Below are positions 34,415 to 47,460 of a DNA stretch of 64,000 nucleotides, piece after piece; position 1 is the first letter of the stretch; the number at the start of each line of letters is the position of its first letter. This DNA comes from Boesenbergia rotunda. Lineage: Eukaryota; Streptophyta; Magnoliopsida; Zingiberales; Zingiberaceae. The translations under genes and the position numbers were made by a program. The notes under the pieces were generated by a model. That model was not told the origin of the DNA. It saw only the letters and a program-made list of their open reading frames with translations, and did no database searches. Where the stretch lies: NCBI GenBank assembly GCA_024364735.1, contig JAGFNQ010001137.1:124565-188564 (forward strand), given 5' to 3'.

Positions 34415-35707
34415 CTGGGTCGAGTTAAAAGTATCGGATTTAACATAAGGTTGATCAAGTTTGGGTTGACTTAAGTTTGAGTTTCGATGTTTGATCAATA
34501 TGTGAGTAGAAAGTCCAAATAGATCAAGGAGGACCAAACACTTAGTGATCAGAAGTCCAACGAAAAGTTGGTAAAAGCAAAGTTCAAGTGGGTTAAGGAG
34601 AATCAACACTTAGTGATAGAAAGTCTAACGGGAAGTTATCAAGAAGAAAGTCCAAGTGGGTTAACGAGGACCAGACACTTGGTGATTGAAAGTCCAATGG
34701 AAAGTTGACAAAAGGAAAGTTCAAGTAGGTTAAAGGTTGACCGAACACTTATTGAGGAAGTCCCGATAGGTTAAAGTTGATTAGATATTGGGTGATATAA
34801 AGTCTCAACAGGTCACGGATGATTGGATGTTGGGTAGCGGAAGTCTTGGTAGGTTGAGGTCAATAGAATAACAGGCAAGACATGAATTCAACATTGAAAA
34901 GGCTAAATTTAGGGTTCCCAATCGATTGGTAAACCCTCAATTAGGATTCAGGATTAGGCAATCAATTGGTGCAATCGATTGGCCTAAAGCAATGTGAGCT
35001 TATTTCGGGAGCACAGAATGACCTGCAATCGATTGGTGCAATCAATTGGCAGCAATCAATCAATTGCTTGATTGTTCGAACAAAAGGATATGGAATCAAT
35101 TGACATTCAACAATCGATTAGTGTAGCTCACCAATAGATTGGTCTGGTAGAAAGAGTCATTCTGCATATTTGAACGGTCGGGTCTGATGTGACAATCAAT
35201 TAGGAGTGTGACCAATTAATTGGGAGACGTATTTCAGTCTAAAAGCAACACTAGAAAAGGGGATCTCGTGGAGATTTGAAGTAGTCGATTCTTAGAGATT
35301 TTAGAGCAAAATGTTGTTGCATTTCTAGACCATCAAGAGACTTTTTCAAACAACAAGAGATCAAGCAAAACAAGGTTTTGATTGTAAAGTTATTTTCACT
35401 TTCATTTGTATTTGCATTCTTATTTCTTAGTGTATTGTTGTGTTCTTGTAAGAACAACTTGTAAGAGGCTTCTATACCTCTGAAAAGTTTTCAAGAATGA
35501 GGGAGTTCATAGTGGAAGAAGATCACTAAGAGTGGACACTTGGATTAGTCATCTCAAAGATGCGGATACCAAATAAAACTAATGTGTTGTGCATGTAGCA
35601 CCAAAGTTGATTGAAGTTTCTGTTGCGTATTCAAAGATGAGCATAAAGTGAAGACATGAAGTGATCAGAGCTATTCATCCCACCTCTAGCTCGCACAAGT
35701 TCTAAGA
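34415..35707 (+). repeat. 3' LTR of the gag-only Sirevirus
   Basis: It aligns with the 5' LTR from ATGTTTGATCAATATGTGAG onward: tandem AAAGTCCAAGTGGGTTAA units, a CAATCGATTG block (34919-35225), a decayed TATA region, and the end AGTTCTAAGA, followed by the AATAA duplication. The first bases are displaced by the inserted repeat. Many differences from the 5' LTR indicate an old insertion. Confidence 0.8.
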
Positions 35708-35827
35708 AATAATATAAGGGATCGAATCATGCATCATTAAAGATCTAAATTAAGGAAGATGATATTGATGTTGGATAAATAATGAGTCACCTCAAGGTCC
35801 AACTAGCACACCTATAAGCGAAATTTA

Positions 35828-37200
35828 GGGGGCATTTGGTTCAAATTTGTTAATCGGAATGGTAATGAGATTCATTGAGGGGTCAATGGGAATGAGAATC
35901 ATGATTCCATTGGTAGTGTTTGGTTCAAATCCTGGAATGAAAATTATTGTCATTGATGATGTTTGATTCAGTTTAACTTTAGTAATGAGAATCCATAAAA
36001 ATTTCAAAGTTACCTAAAATAATAAAATTATTACAAAATAGTGAAAGTGAAATAAAATGAGTTGAGAGATAAATTAGAAAAATATAGAGAGAAATTATGA
36101 GAAGTAAGGTAAAAAAAAGAAATTAGAAGAAAAAATAGGAGAAAATACAATAATAGAGAAAATAAAGATAAAAAGTAGAGAGAAAAAATAAGATAAGATA
36201 GATGTGACAAAAAAATAGAGAGAGAAATCATTAAAAAAATATAGAGAGAAAAAATGATATAGAAAATGTAGAGAGAGAAAGTGATAGAAGATATAGAGAA
36301 AAGTAAAAAATAAATATAGATAAATTATGATAAGAGAGGTAGAGAGAGAAAGTAATATTAAATATATATAGAGAGAAAATGAGATGAGAGAGGTAGAGAG
36401 AGAATGATATAGAAAATGTAGAGAGAGAAAGTAATATAGAAAATATAGAGAAAAAGTAAAATAAAGATAGATAAATTATAATAAAAGGGTTAGAGAGAGA
36501 AAGTGATATTGAAAATATATAGAGAGAAAGTGAAATGAGAGAGTAGAGAGAGAAAGTGATATAGAAAATATAGAGAGAGAAAGTGATATATGAAATATAC
36601 AGAAAAAATAAAAAATAATGATAAATAAATTATGAAAAGAGAGGTAGAGAGAGAAAGTGATTAACAAAATATACAGAGAGAGAATGAGATGAGAAATGTA
36701 GAGAGAGAAAGTGATATAGAAAATATAGAGAGAGAAAGTGATGTAGAAAATATAGAGAAAAAGTGATATAGAAAATATAAAAAAAGTGAAAAATTAAGAT
36801 AGATAAATTATAATAAGAGAGGTAGAGAGAGCAAGTAATATTGAAAATATATAAAGAGAAAATGAGATCAGAAATGTAGAGAGAGAAAATAATAAAAAAT
36901 GTAGAGAGAGAAAATAAATATGGAGAGAGACATTTTAAAATGTAGAGAGAGAAAGTAAAATGAGATAATATAAAAAGAAATAGTAAAATATAAAATATAA
37001 AATAAAAAAGGAGTGTTTTGGATATATGAAAAGGAAGGAATGATTGAGGAATTTGATTGATGAGGGGGGAGTAGGGAATGAAAATGAGGGAATGATTCCT
37101 TTATTTTCATTCCCATTGGCACTTACCAAACAGTATTAATGGGAATGATTACCATCCATTCTCATTCCCTAGTCTCTATTATCCTAAACCAAACGCCCTC
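35828..37200. mobile_element. PIF/Harbinger-like element, 1373 bp
   Basis: The ends are inverted copies (GGGGGCATTTGGTT and AACCAAACGCCCTC, with one mismatch), flanked by the TTA duplication (35825-35827 and 37201-37203). Subterminal regions hold GGGAATGAGAATC words. The middle (36000-36990) is a degenerate purine array of TAGAGAGAGAAAGTGATATAG units. No transposase is encoded, so it is non-autonomous. Confidence 0.8.
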
Positions 37201-37389
37201 TTAATACGTACGTACATGTAACAATGAACAATATTTCCTTTTTTTCCTTCTAAAATTGTACATTTAGCTCCTTATTGTAAATATATCTGTGAGACATTCA
37301 ACTCTGATCTTTCATTGGCGATGAGGTACATTTAGCTCCATATTGTTGTGATGGGCTTTATGTTTCAAAGATATGTTGCTCCTATGGGA

Positions 37390-37578
37390 TGAATTGATAC
37401 CTAGCGCATGAGGTATTGCCACCATGAGATCTGGGGGTTAAATCCTGGAGAAGTTAAGTACCTGCCCTCCCTTATACATTAGTCACTGTCCGAGCTAGTA
37501 GTCCCTATGATTTACCTTCTCCGAGTTAGCCCTGGGACGGGTTGGTGGGGGCACTGAGGGCGAGCGAATCGTCTTTTG
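37390..37578 (+). mobile_element. Au-like SINE fragment
   Basis: A tRNA-like head (TACCTAGCGCATGAGGTATT, then GGGGGTTAAATCCTGG as B box) is followed by CTGGGACGGGTTGGTGGGGG and CGAGCGAATCGTCTTTT, the 3' half typical of plant Au SINEs. No matching flanking repeats were found. Confidence 0.65.
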
Positions 37579-37719
37579 CCACCAAGAGTAACAAGATCAA
37601 AGTGTCTGACATTCCAATCATCAAGAAGGTCGTCAAGATTTCACAAGCTATTCGAGCGTGGACAAATTTCGTTCAGTAGGGTGCAGGCTTGCTGGATTAA
37701 TAGTTTACCCTAGCACAAC

Positions 37720-38110
37720 GACATGGCAAAGTGGAGGCACCAGTGCAATGGTGGAGGAACCTAGTATGGAGGCATCCTGTGCAGAGGTGTGCGCAGAGTG
37801 GAGGCATCTAGTGCGGAGGCATCCAATGTAGAGGCACCATAGGAATGATGGTGCATAGATCGAAGACACCCATAGGCATGATGGTGTGCAAATCGAAGGC
37901 ACCTAGTGCGGTGGTGGTAATCAGTGCGAAGGCATCTAGTGAGGAGGCACCCAGTGCTATGTTAGTATGCAGACCGAAGGCACCCAATGTCATACAAGTG
38001 TACAGAGTGTAGGCATCCAGTGCGGAGGCGATGAGTAGAACGGAGGCACCCAGTGTGCATAGAGGCGGTCAACGGAGCAGAGGCATCCAACGCAGTGGTG
38101 GGACATCGTA
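37720..38110. repeat. Degenerate GGAGGCAYCCAGTG tandem array
   Basis: Repeated GTGGAGGCATC, GCGGAGGCATCCAGTG and CGAAGGCACC words at irregular steps of about 20-65 bp. The open frames on the minus strand across it translate the repeat. Not recognised as a known satellite. Confidence 0.6.
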
Positions 38111-38205
38111 GGTTGGCGTGCAGGGCGATGGGCGGAGGGCACTATGGCCACATATGACTTTTTCAAGCCACGGAGCAGCAGGAAGCCATGGGCAACTGTT
38201 ATATG

Positions 38206-38950
<745 letters not shown>

Positions 38951-39367
38951 GCTTGCAAATGTAAGTTGTGCACCAAGGATAAATTGGTGTATCTAGAATG
39001 CAAGACATGTCTGCTATGCCAGTGGGAGGATGAGATGGCGAACCACCTTTTCTCCTCATGCTTGGTCATTATATATCTATTGGTGAAGGTTGGAGATGGC
39101 TTCACTTGGGCTATCAATTTCGGAAAGCAATGAATATGTTGGATCTATTTCAGAGGCGGTTCCATGGAGGAAGCATCCTCAACAAGGCGCGGCACTTAGG
39201 CATTACATACATGATATATTTTAGTCGCAATCAATGCTAAGCATAGAGAGGTTGTCCTTGAATGTTCAAACACATGTTTTTAGATTTTTGAGTGCTCCCA
39301 TGTAAGATCACGACAACTTCTTAATACAATTTTCCCTTAACAAAAATTAAAGAGTAACAAGATCAAA

Positions 39368-40218
39368 CCTCTTTCGATATTGTGGATTTGAACCCTAGTT
39401 CTTCGACCCTTGTGAAACAATGAGTTCAAGAATCATCTCTATCGAAACACTATACATGCTTTGGTTAATTTTGACTAACGAGTAAACTTCCAATCTATAG
39501 ATAAACTAATTAAATGAATCGAAGAGTAGAAAGTAAAACTTGATCGCACCAAGTTGTTTATTTTTTTGGGTACTCGCAAAGAGCATTTTAATGTTCCTAA
39601 TCATTGATCATGTATGCACGTACGTACAGTAGATGCCACAAAATGTTCCTTAATTTAAAATGGATGTTATATTGCCCCCAAGGGTATGGGTATAGTGGTA
39701 AAGCACTTGGGGAAATAAATGAGAGGATCAAACTTGAATCTCATAAGTTGTGCTTCGGATTTATCTTGTAGCTAAGCGAATCTTGGACAAATGGAATATC
39801 AAAAATAACAATAATAAATGGATGCTATATTACAAAGAAAAGGGTTACAAACTAAAGATTTGAAGGTGGTAGACTTAGATGGCGAATTAGCATGGTGGTG
39901 CATGGAGATGGAGTGATGTAGAGGTGAAGGTAGACCGATGTAGCTAGAGGTGTGCGAAGACAAAGCAATGTGCGAATGAAGGTGGTCTGGACTATAAACG
40001 AGTCAAGCTAAGCTAAATTTCATGTCGTTCAAGCTTGTTTGATAAGTTAGCTAACCAAATCAATCTAAAAAAACCGAGCCTAACTAAAATTAACTAAGTT
40101 ATTGAAACAGTTGTTCAAACTTAGCTTGATCACTAATTTTTTTTTATGAATTATTTTAAGCATGATTTTTTGAAAAAATATTATTTAACTCTCAATTTAA
40201 GTTTATTTGATTTTTTTT
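39368..40218. other. Intergenic DNA with a SINE fragment
   Basis: At about 39676-39790 the words GGGTATAGTGGTAAAGCACT and TCAAACTTGAATCTC have the spacing of an A box and a degenerate B box, so a tRNA-derived SINE remnant is likely. The rest is AT-rich with no gene recognised. Confidence 0.45.
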
Positions 40219-40460
40219 AAAAGAGCTCTGATACGCTCAGTGAAAAAACTCAATACAATGCTCAGTGAATGACGTGACATTTTACATGCACACGTTCGAT
40301 TGTCGCCCGGACACCATCGGTAGTCTCCGACCGCCGTCCCGAATCAAACTATACCCTGGAGGCACGGTGAACCCGTCGAGGATCGCTGCATGTAAAATGT
40401 CACATCATTCACTGAGTTTTTCCTTGAAAATTTTCACTGAGTGTATCAAAGCTCTTTTTA
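40219..40460. mobile_element. Foldback MITE with about 75-bp arms
   Basis: The left arm (40219-40293, AAAAGAGCTCTGATACGCTC...) and the right arm (40386-40460) are imperfect inverted copies over about 75 bp, both containing CTCAGTGAATGA and TGACATTTTACATGC. A GC-richer loop of about 90 bp separates them. Long arms and no coding capacity fit a Mutator-type MITE. It lies about 500 bp upstream of the NAC gene. Confidence 0.75.
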
Positions 40461-40962
40461 AAAATTGGTTTAGTTAGTTATTAGGCTTGATATTACAATT
40501 ATGTTGGTTCGTTTTAAGATTTTTTTAGCCATTTATAAGTTTGATAACAACTTTATTTATTAAAAAAATTTCATAAACTATATATGTTTGTAAATATTAT
40601 TCACAAACAGTTCTTAATTTTTATGCATGAAGATCAACCAGCTAAACACATGTATTTATTTATAGTTATTCATTTAATAATTAATGAGTTATTCAAACTT
40701 ATCCACTTAATTAACCTCGTGTATATATATATTTTAAATTAACATAAACCAAATCATGATCAATTAGATAAAAAACAATATAATTAATCTAAATAATTTT
40801 CTCTGATTTAATTTTAATTCAGGCCAGTTACTTAATTCTCAAGAGGTGAAGCCGTTCTACTTTTAATAAATAATCCCTCCACATAAAATCATGCATGCTC
40901 ACTCATATTTGGGCACTATTAATTTCCCTGGATTGCATCCGTTTAGGGTCACCGCCACAAAC
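40461..40962 (+). promoter_or_regulatory. NAC035 5' flank
   Basis: AT-rich promoter and leader region. A TATATATATAT run lies near 40722-40732. An in-frame ATG at 40891 would add 24 residues to the protein; which ATG is used is not decided by the sequence. Confidence 0.35.
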
Positions 40963-42068
40963 ATGAAGCTGCAGCAGCTGCCTTCAGCCATGATCAGTGA
41001 TCATAGCAGTACTGGAGTAGCAGCACCGGCCGATCTCACCGCCGAAGATGACCGAGACCACGACCACGACCTCCTGATGCCCGGCTTCCGCTTCCACCCC
41101 ACCGAGGAGGAGCTCATCGACTTCTACCTCCGCCGCAAGGTCCAAGGCCGCCGCTTCAACGTTGACCTCATCCCCTTCCTCGACCTCTATCGCTACGACC
41201 CCTGGGACCTCCCAGGTCACTTCATCACTCCTCAACTCCATTTATCGAACAATTTGCCTTCAAATTGCTTTCCTTCTTTTTTTTTTTCCCTTTTCTTTTA
41301 CCAATTACATATATATATGATGAATAATGTTATGTAGTTTTTGCGACTATGGGGGAGAAGGAGTGGTACTTCTATGTTCCGAGGGATCGAAAGTACCGGA
41401 ACGGCGACCGGCCTAACCGGGTCACTCCGTCGGGCTACTGGAAGGCGACGGGGGCGGACCGGGTGGTCCGGTCGGAGAATGGAGCCCGGCAGATCGGGCT
41501 GAAGAAGACGCTGGTGTTCTACTCCGGGAAGGCACCCAAGGGGATTAGGTCAAGCTGGATCATGCACGAGTACAGGTTGCCACACAATGAGACGACAGTG
41601 CAATATCAGAAGGTAATTAATTAATTATTTATTTAATTGTTTGTCGATCTGATTAGGGTTTAAGTTTGAATTCATGCACAGACGACTGAGATCTCTCTCT
41701 GCCGGGTCTACAAGAGAGCTGGAGTAGTAGAGGACAACTGCCAGACCACTCCGGTCGCATCCGCCGGAATATTCTTAGACAGAAAGCACCACTCTTTCTC
41801 TGCAAAACCAGTCGCCGCCGGCGACGGAACCCTAAGCAGCACCGCCACGTCACTGAAAGAAAACAGCAGCACTTCACTCAACCCTAATAACTCATCCAAC
41901 TCCATGGAAATCAATAACTACCAAGGTCTTCTTCTCACGAACCAACAGCTAGGTCAAGGGTTGATGATGGCGCCTCTGCATGAGCCACAGCAGCTGACTC
42001 CGGTGAACCAGCTCACCATGTCGCTGCCGATGATCTCGGAGAAGCTGTGGGAATGGTGGAGCAGTTAA
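40963..42068 (+). CDS. NAC035: NAC transcription factor, LOV1/NAC035 type
   Basis: Plant-specific DNA-binding factor acting in the nucleus; Arabidopsis LOV1 (NAC035) affects flowering time and cold response. Three exons in phase: 40963-41215, 41338-41612, 41682-42068, giving about 304 aa. NAC subdomains in order: A (PGFRFHPTEEELIDFYLRRK), B (DLYRYDPWDLP), C (EKEWYFYVPRDRKYRNGDR and SGYWKATGADR), D (IGLKKTLVFYSGKAPKG), E (ISLCRVYKRAGVVED). The runs RFNVDLIPFLDLYRYDPW and EISLCRVYKR are hallmarks of the LOV1 branch. The C-terminal activation region is Ser/Asn-rich and ends EKLWEWWSS; it is shorter than in Arabidopsis. Intron 1 splits a Val codon, as usual in NAC genes. I chose the ATG at 40963; 40891 is possible. 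Exon 1 is much more GC-rich than its surroundings, as is common in monocots. Confidence 0.93.
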
Positions 42069-44636
42069 TTCTCCTTCTGAGGTCGGTAATTAATCGTGTT
42101 TAGTTGGAAATGAGGGTTTAATTATATTGGTTTAATTATCTTGTCCATGTTCCAGGAATTGTTGTGTGTGCATAATTATGCTTGTCTGTAAGATTATTAA
42201 GGTTATAGTATATTAATGTTGAACTTAACTATTAATTAATGGAGATTTGTTCTTGTATATCGAGATAGATAATGATGTTACATGAAGACTTGCAGAGAGG
42301 GAATTAAGTTGCTTTAGGGTTTAAGCCCATGCATGAATGCATGCAGCAGTGATGATGAGTGCAACATATATAATCATCATCTTCTTCTTCTTCTTGAATT
42401 GGTATTGTTATTCAATATATGCATTTGATGAACAAGGTTTTTCATTACTTATTCTTTTATAGGTCTTTTTCTTTTTGATAATTTAGGTGTGCAGACTTTT
42501 GCTTGATTAATTTTGAAGATAAAAGCACTTAAAGATCGATCTCTAGAATATTATTCTTATTGAGATTCAAATGTTGATTCTCTTATTTATTCTTGTATTA
42601 TTCTGTCATAATTCTTATGAGTATTATATATATATTCTCCTGTTCCCTTAATTCATTAAACTCTAGCTTTCCTCACTCTTTTTCCTTCCCTAACCATCCT
42701 ATCAAATATTACTTATTTATTATATATGCATCATTGAAAATTGTCATAGTTTTATAAATAATCATATAAATAAAAAAAATAAATCTAGATGTTAAAAATA
42801 AGTTAGAAAGAGATAGTATATATTTAGAAAACTAAATGAAAGAAATAAATAACAATGTTTAAGATAAATCAATATACTAATTGTAAGTGACTTGCAAATG
42901 TGTTGAATTTGAGAAGAAGATTCAGTCGAAATTCATAAATGTTCTCTTTTATTTTATTTTACTATTTTATCTATACTCGCTATTTGAAAACTGTCATTAG
43001 AAATTGTTGATGTTGATCCCACAGGTGAGGTTTAGTCAGTCTGTTTGTCGATAAGTCGACATTTTGAACTGGTAGAATTCGGTATGATAATGTAGATCTA
43101 GTCTCCTTTATATTCTTGACGTACTATTCTTGGTATCATGTACCATTATCAACTTAATATCATCGAGTTATAAATTTACTTTGGATATTCTTTCATTAAG
43201 ACGATATTACTTCGTCTAGTTGCTTAATTATAATTTATTGATAATCACATCCAAAAAATAAAATGATCTACAACTTGAAATAGAAACACTCCAAATTTCA
43301 AATTCAAACAAACCTTCAAAACCTTAGAACTCTATTAGAGAGGAGGAGGAGGAGGAGATGGAAGAAGAAAACATAAAAAGAAATTTCACAACTTGGCAAT
43401 TTATTTATGCAAAACATGATAATGCAAATGCCAAGTGTCTCTCATCGTTTGTCCACGGTGAGATGAAGAGAAGTAAATCAGTACTGAATGGTTCCCTAAA
43501 TAGGAAGGTTATTTGTCGTAATTGCGACTCGAACCCTTGTTTATGGTGGAAAAAAATGATTGTGCTCACCTCAAGAGTTTTCACAGCTCGTTCCTGAGTA
43601 ATATAAAGAAGATAAATTACAATGACTACTAACTCGAGAACTAATGTACAGAGAAGGACAGAAACTTGACACAACTCAACTATTTATTATGTGTTGAGAC
43701 AAGGGGAAAGAAAGAGAGACTATAAAAGGTACGTAAAGGATGAGCTATTAATTTATTTACTTAATCGGGAGCTGTACCGCACATCAATTTAATTATTAAT
43801 TACTTAATCAATTAATCAGTAATTTCTAATTAATCATATAATTAATTTTAATTATAGCAGATAATAATTAATTTTATAATTAACTAATTCTTAATGATTA
43901 ATTAATTTCACAATATAATTAAATCTTATCAATTTTTTATTACCTCTTAATTAGTTCCATACCAATAGATATTCATGTATATTCGAGTTTGCCCTCATAT
44001 ATATTTGTGTCCATTAACCTATTAATCATATCATATGTGAGTCGATATTTTCATTCAAGTAAATAATTTTAGATATTAATTTCTCATTCATATCAGATAT
44101 TTAGTCAATTTATTGATTAAGAAACCAATTTTCCAACGAACACAAGGCATACAAATTAACTAAGTCTGCCTTTGTCTTAGGGATTATAAACTGATTCTTG
44201 TAGGCATGCATTTTTGTTTCATGTGATGCAAAAGATAATAATGTTCATCCCAAGACTTTAAAAGACTGGAGGTTCGATGAGAGAAACTTATAATTTCCTA
44301 TGGCAATGAATCTCATGAGATTCAAATCTTATTCCTGTTATATAAATCTATCAATCAATTACCTAATTAAACATAGAGCTACGCCGGTGGGGACGTGCAC
44401 TTTTGTTTCATACTGCATGCTCAGGAGAGATCGTGGTGATAGACGGATACAATGAGCTGTTTTGTGAAGATTTTTTAAAACAATGATTTTCTTAAGCTAT
44501 GTATGTAGCAGCTCACAAAGATATATATGTGCAGTTACTGTCTGTTCCCTTTTGCTTTGGGGCACACTTTGCTGGGAGTCGATTCCGGAGTTTTTGTTGG
44601 GAGGATGTAAATTGATATAATTTCGTCGAGATTAGT
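42069..44636. other. Intergenic DNA downstream of NAC035
   Basis: Probable 3' UTR to about 42300, then AT-rich DNA. No gene or bounded element recognised. The open frame at 43358-43597 has no domain; the GACTCGAACCC near 43527 resembles a B box in reverse but no SINE body can be traced. Confidence 0.45.
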
Positions 44637-44947
44637 GTTGGACACTATCTCCGTAAAACGATATTGCTCCGCTACAGGTACTCACAGATAGCAACAATTC
44701 GTTTCCCAAGATATAACGACGATGTTTCGAAATAACATCACTATAAATTTCGAGACTAGCGAACCTTCTCGTAGGCTTTTGGACTCTGGATGCACAAGAT
44801 CGAATGAATGCTAATGACTTTGATGATTAAATGAATGAATCCATCACCTAGGGGACTCTATTTATACAAGAGAAGAGGTGAGGTGTCCTTTGGTGAGCAG
44901 GTGTGTCCTTTGGTTTAGGATTAATCTGGGTCGTTCAATTGGAGGGT
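44637..44947 (-). repeat. LTR-like fragment, minus strand
   Basis: On the plus strand it starts TGTTGGACACTATCTCC; on the minus strand it has a TATAAATAGAG box near 44860. It looks like the promoter-to-end part of an LTR cut by the next repeat. No duplication was found. Confidence 0.4.
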
Positions 44948-44949
44948 TG

Positions 44950-47460
44950 TGTCACGCCCCGAGACCCCAGGAGCCGCTGGTCCAATAGAAAATCGGACAG
45001 CACCTCCCCTGTCCGGCGGACAACTTACACATACATACATCATAATAAATCACGTCCACGCAGTTTAAATGGCCTCAGGCCTCAAATCAAGACAGAATAT
45101 AAAATAAAACTGGGTAACCATACCTGACTGCAGACCGGTCCGACTTATGACAAAAACAGAAGGCATAAGGGTCTCACAAAAGTACAACTATACTGCTGTA
45201 TAGTATGACTAAAACCCAACACCAACACGACAGCGGAAGAAAAACATAGAAAGTACTACCAACAGAAATAGACGAAAAATCCGAAGACATCTCGATGAGT
45301 ACGCGAACTGGGACAGGCTGTCGGGCACGCTCCAGTTAATCATCCTGAAAAAAAACAAGGAGCTGCGGGATGAGTCATAGAACTCAGCGAATATCTCTTC
45401 ATATATATACAAGATATTCTAAAATAGCAATAGGGTAATAGACTACCGAAATAAACAGGTATGGGCAGTAATCAGAACAACTGCATAAGAACAATAAGAA
45501 CTACCATACCAACATAGCAAAGTCGCCAAGACCAGACATGCGGGTCTCCTGTAAGTACATGTCAATCATATGAAGCATCAAGTGAAATCAAGCACAAGTA
45601 AGGACAAAATAAGCGAATAAACAAGATGCAATGACATGGTCACCCCTGCCGTCGGTCAGACATCGTCACCTATGTACGGGAGGAAGCTGAGCGGAGGCCA
45701 CCCTCCGACGTAGGGCTGTGACTGCCGTCCATACTCTGCCATCACTACTCCTGAGCGATCGAGTAGACGGAATGCTGCCGGTGTAACACCCCTACTCCAT
45801 GGCCTATCCCAGCGAGGTATCCATCAGCCTAAGGCCATCTGTGGAGGACATCTCTGTCTGAGTGCTACCCCTACCTCATGTATATAAATGGGGGAGAGAT
45901 CTCGCCCTCTCATCTCCTGGTATATGGACTACTCAAGGAGGGACATCTGCCTGCTATCACGCTCCGATTCACTACCCCATGAGTGCATGAGCGGAGCAGC
46001 ACAGAGCACTCTACCCATACTCCGTCAACCACTAACCCGTGAGTGGCCGTATGGGTAGGTCAGTATAACTGTCGACCTAGCTCACCCAAAAGGGGCCTCT
46101 GCTCGACAGTGATGCACAGTGCAGTATGATGCATAACAACGGTCAAATAGCATCCACTATCTAGTCCACCTATATCAACATGATATGCAAGGATCGTGGA
46201 ACATGCACCATATCCTAAATCCTACAGGTATAGGTATCACAAGTCAGTTGTGGCACAAACAACATCAACAAAACAAACATAAGAGTCATGCCACACTCTA
46301 TTACGCTATTGCTAAACAAGCCTATCAAGTATATATATATCTGTGACAATTCTAAAAGAAGAGTCAGAGATACCCGCCTCCAATGTCGGTGCTCGTAATG
46401 AAGAGAATCCCTCGTCCAGAATAATCTCCACAGCAAGAAAATCAATCAATGCCCTGCATCCAAAGATAAATAACAAATATAACTTAGCTATTATAAAATT
46501 CATTAAGTGACCTACCCAACCAACCAAAATCGAGTTTCCAATTAGGCCTAACCTAAACAACCTAATCAACCCAAAGGAAACCCACCTCACGGCAGTACCC
46601 ACTGATCCAGTTGAGGATTAAATCTACATGCTCCGTTTTCAAAAAGAGAATTTGATCAACCCACATAAGACCCAATTAGAAATAATCCCAAAACCATCCA
46701 GCTTTGAATTCCGATAGATCAACACCACTCCACCACAGATTAAGAACACAAAGGAAACAACATAAACTCCACTAGAAATGATACCAACCCTTTTCCTTAA
46801 ACAAATATTGATGCCCCTGTTACAAATCTGGCGATCCTAGTAACCGAGCAGAGAGATCAATCGACCGCAATCTGGACCCAACCTTCTATCACGTACTCAA
46901 ACCGGTCGAAGATCCTCAGCCCCGAGTCCCTCTTCCTCTTCTGTTCAAGGAAGAAGGTCACGAAGAGGATATGGGTCAGACTCAGCAAAGATCGCTAGAG
47001 TCAAGGGGCGTCGGCTCCGGATCTTGACCGCGCGAGGAAGAAAGAACGGATCGGCAGAAATTATGCTCCGACGATGCAAGAACCCAGCAACTAGGGCACT
47101 ATGCGTTGAGAATCCATGAGAGTAGGAGCTCACCTGGCGATTTCCTTCCTGCTCCGCCCTATCCGCAGCAGTCCGAGCGCTCCTAGGGCGTGATCGAACA
47201 ATAGAAGCTTGGCTAGGTTGTTTTCGGCGGAAATGCTAGGGCACGCAAGGTGAAGGGCTTGGCTGCGATCCAACACGCGAGGAAACAGAAGGAAGGCGTC
47301 GGCTGGTTTTGGCAAGGGAATCGGCCAGGAAATCAGCCGACGCGCGTGGAAGAAGAAGGAAACACAGCTTGGGGCTTTAATTGCGTGGAATAAAAAGGGA
47401 TAGGAAATTAATTGGGTCTTGGTAAATTTTCAAATAAGCCCCTCTTCTTCCAAACTTGCC
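44950..47460 (+). repeat. Long unclassified repeat, TGTCACGCCCC start
   Basis: Non-coding block starting TGTCACGCCCCGAG. Its 45570-46050 part aligns with 33112-33650 in the same orientation, so this is an interspersed family with at least two copies here. The start resembles some plant LTRs, but no partner, primer site or protein was found. Open frames inside have no recognised domain. Confidence 0.45.

Larger units (their letters stand above)
28448..35707 (+). mobile_element. Full-length gag-only Sirevirus-type retrotransposon
   Basis: Ty1/copia element bounded by a perfect 5-bp duplication AATAA (28443-28447 and 35708-35712). It has a 5' LTR, a primer site, gag fragments, a purine tract AAAGGGGGAGAATGT (32955-32969) and a 3' LTR. 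No protease, integrase or reverse transcriptase was found, so it would depend on other elements; such TR-GAG forms are known in plants. It holds an inserted solo LTR with a SINE, a MITE and a large unclassified repeat. The 3' LTR ends AAGA where CA is expected. Confidence 0.8.

Noticed and set aside
36031..37129. Phe/Ser/Leu-rich minus-strand frames
   Set aside because: They translate the purine array of the Harbinger-like element.
43358..43597. 79-residue plus-strand frame
   Set aside because: No domain or neighbouring exon; overlaps a similar-length frame on the other strand.
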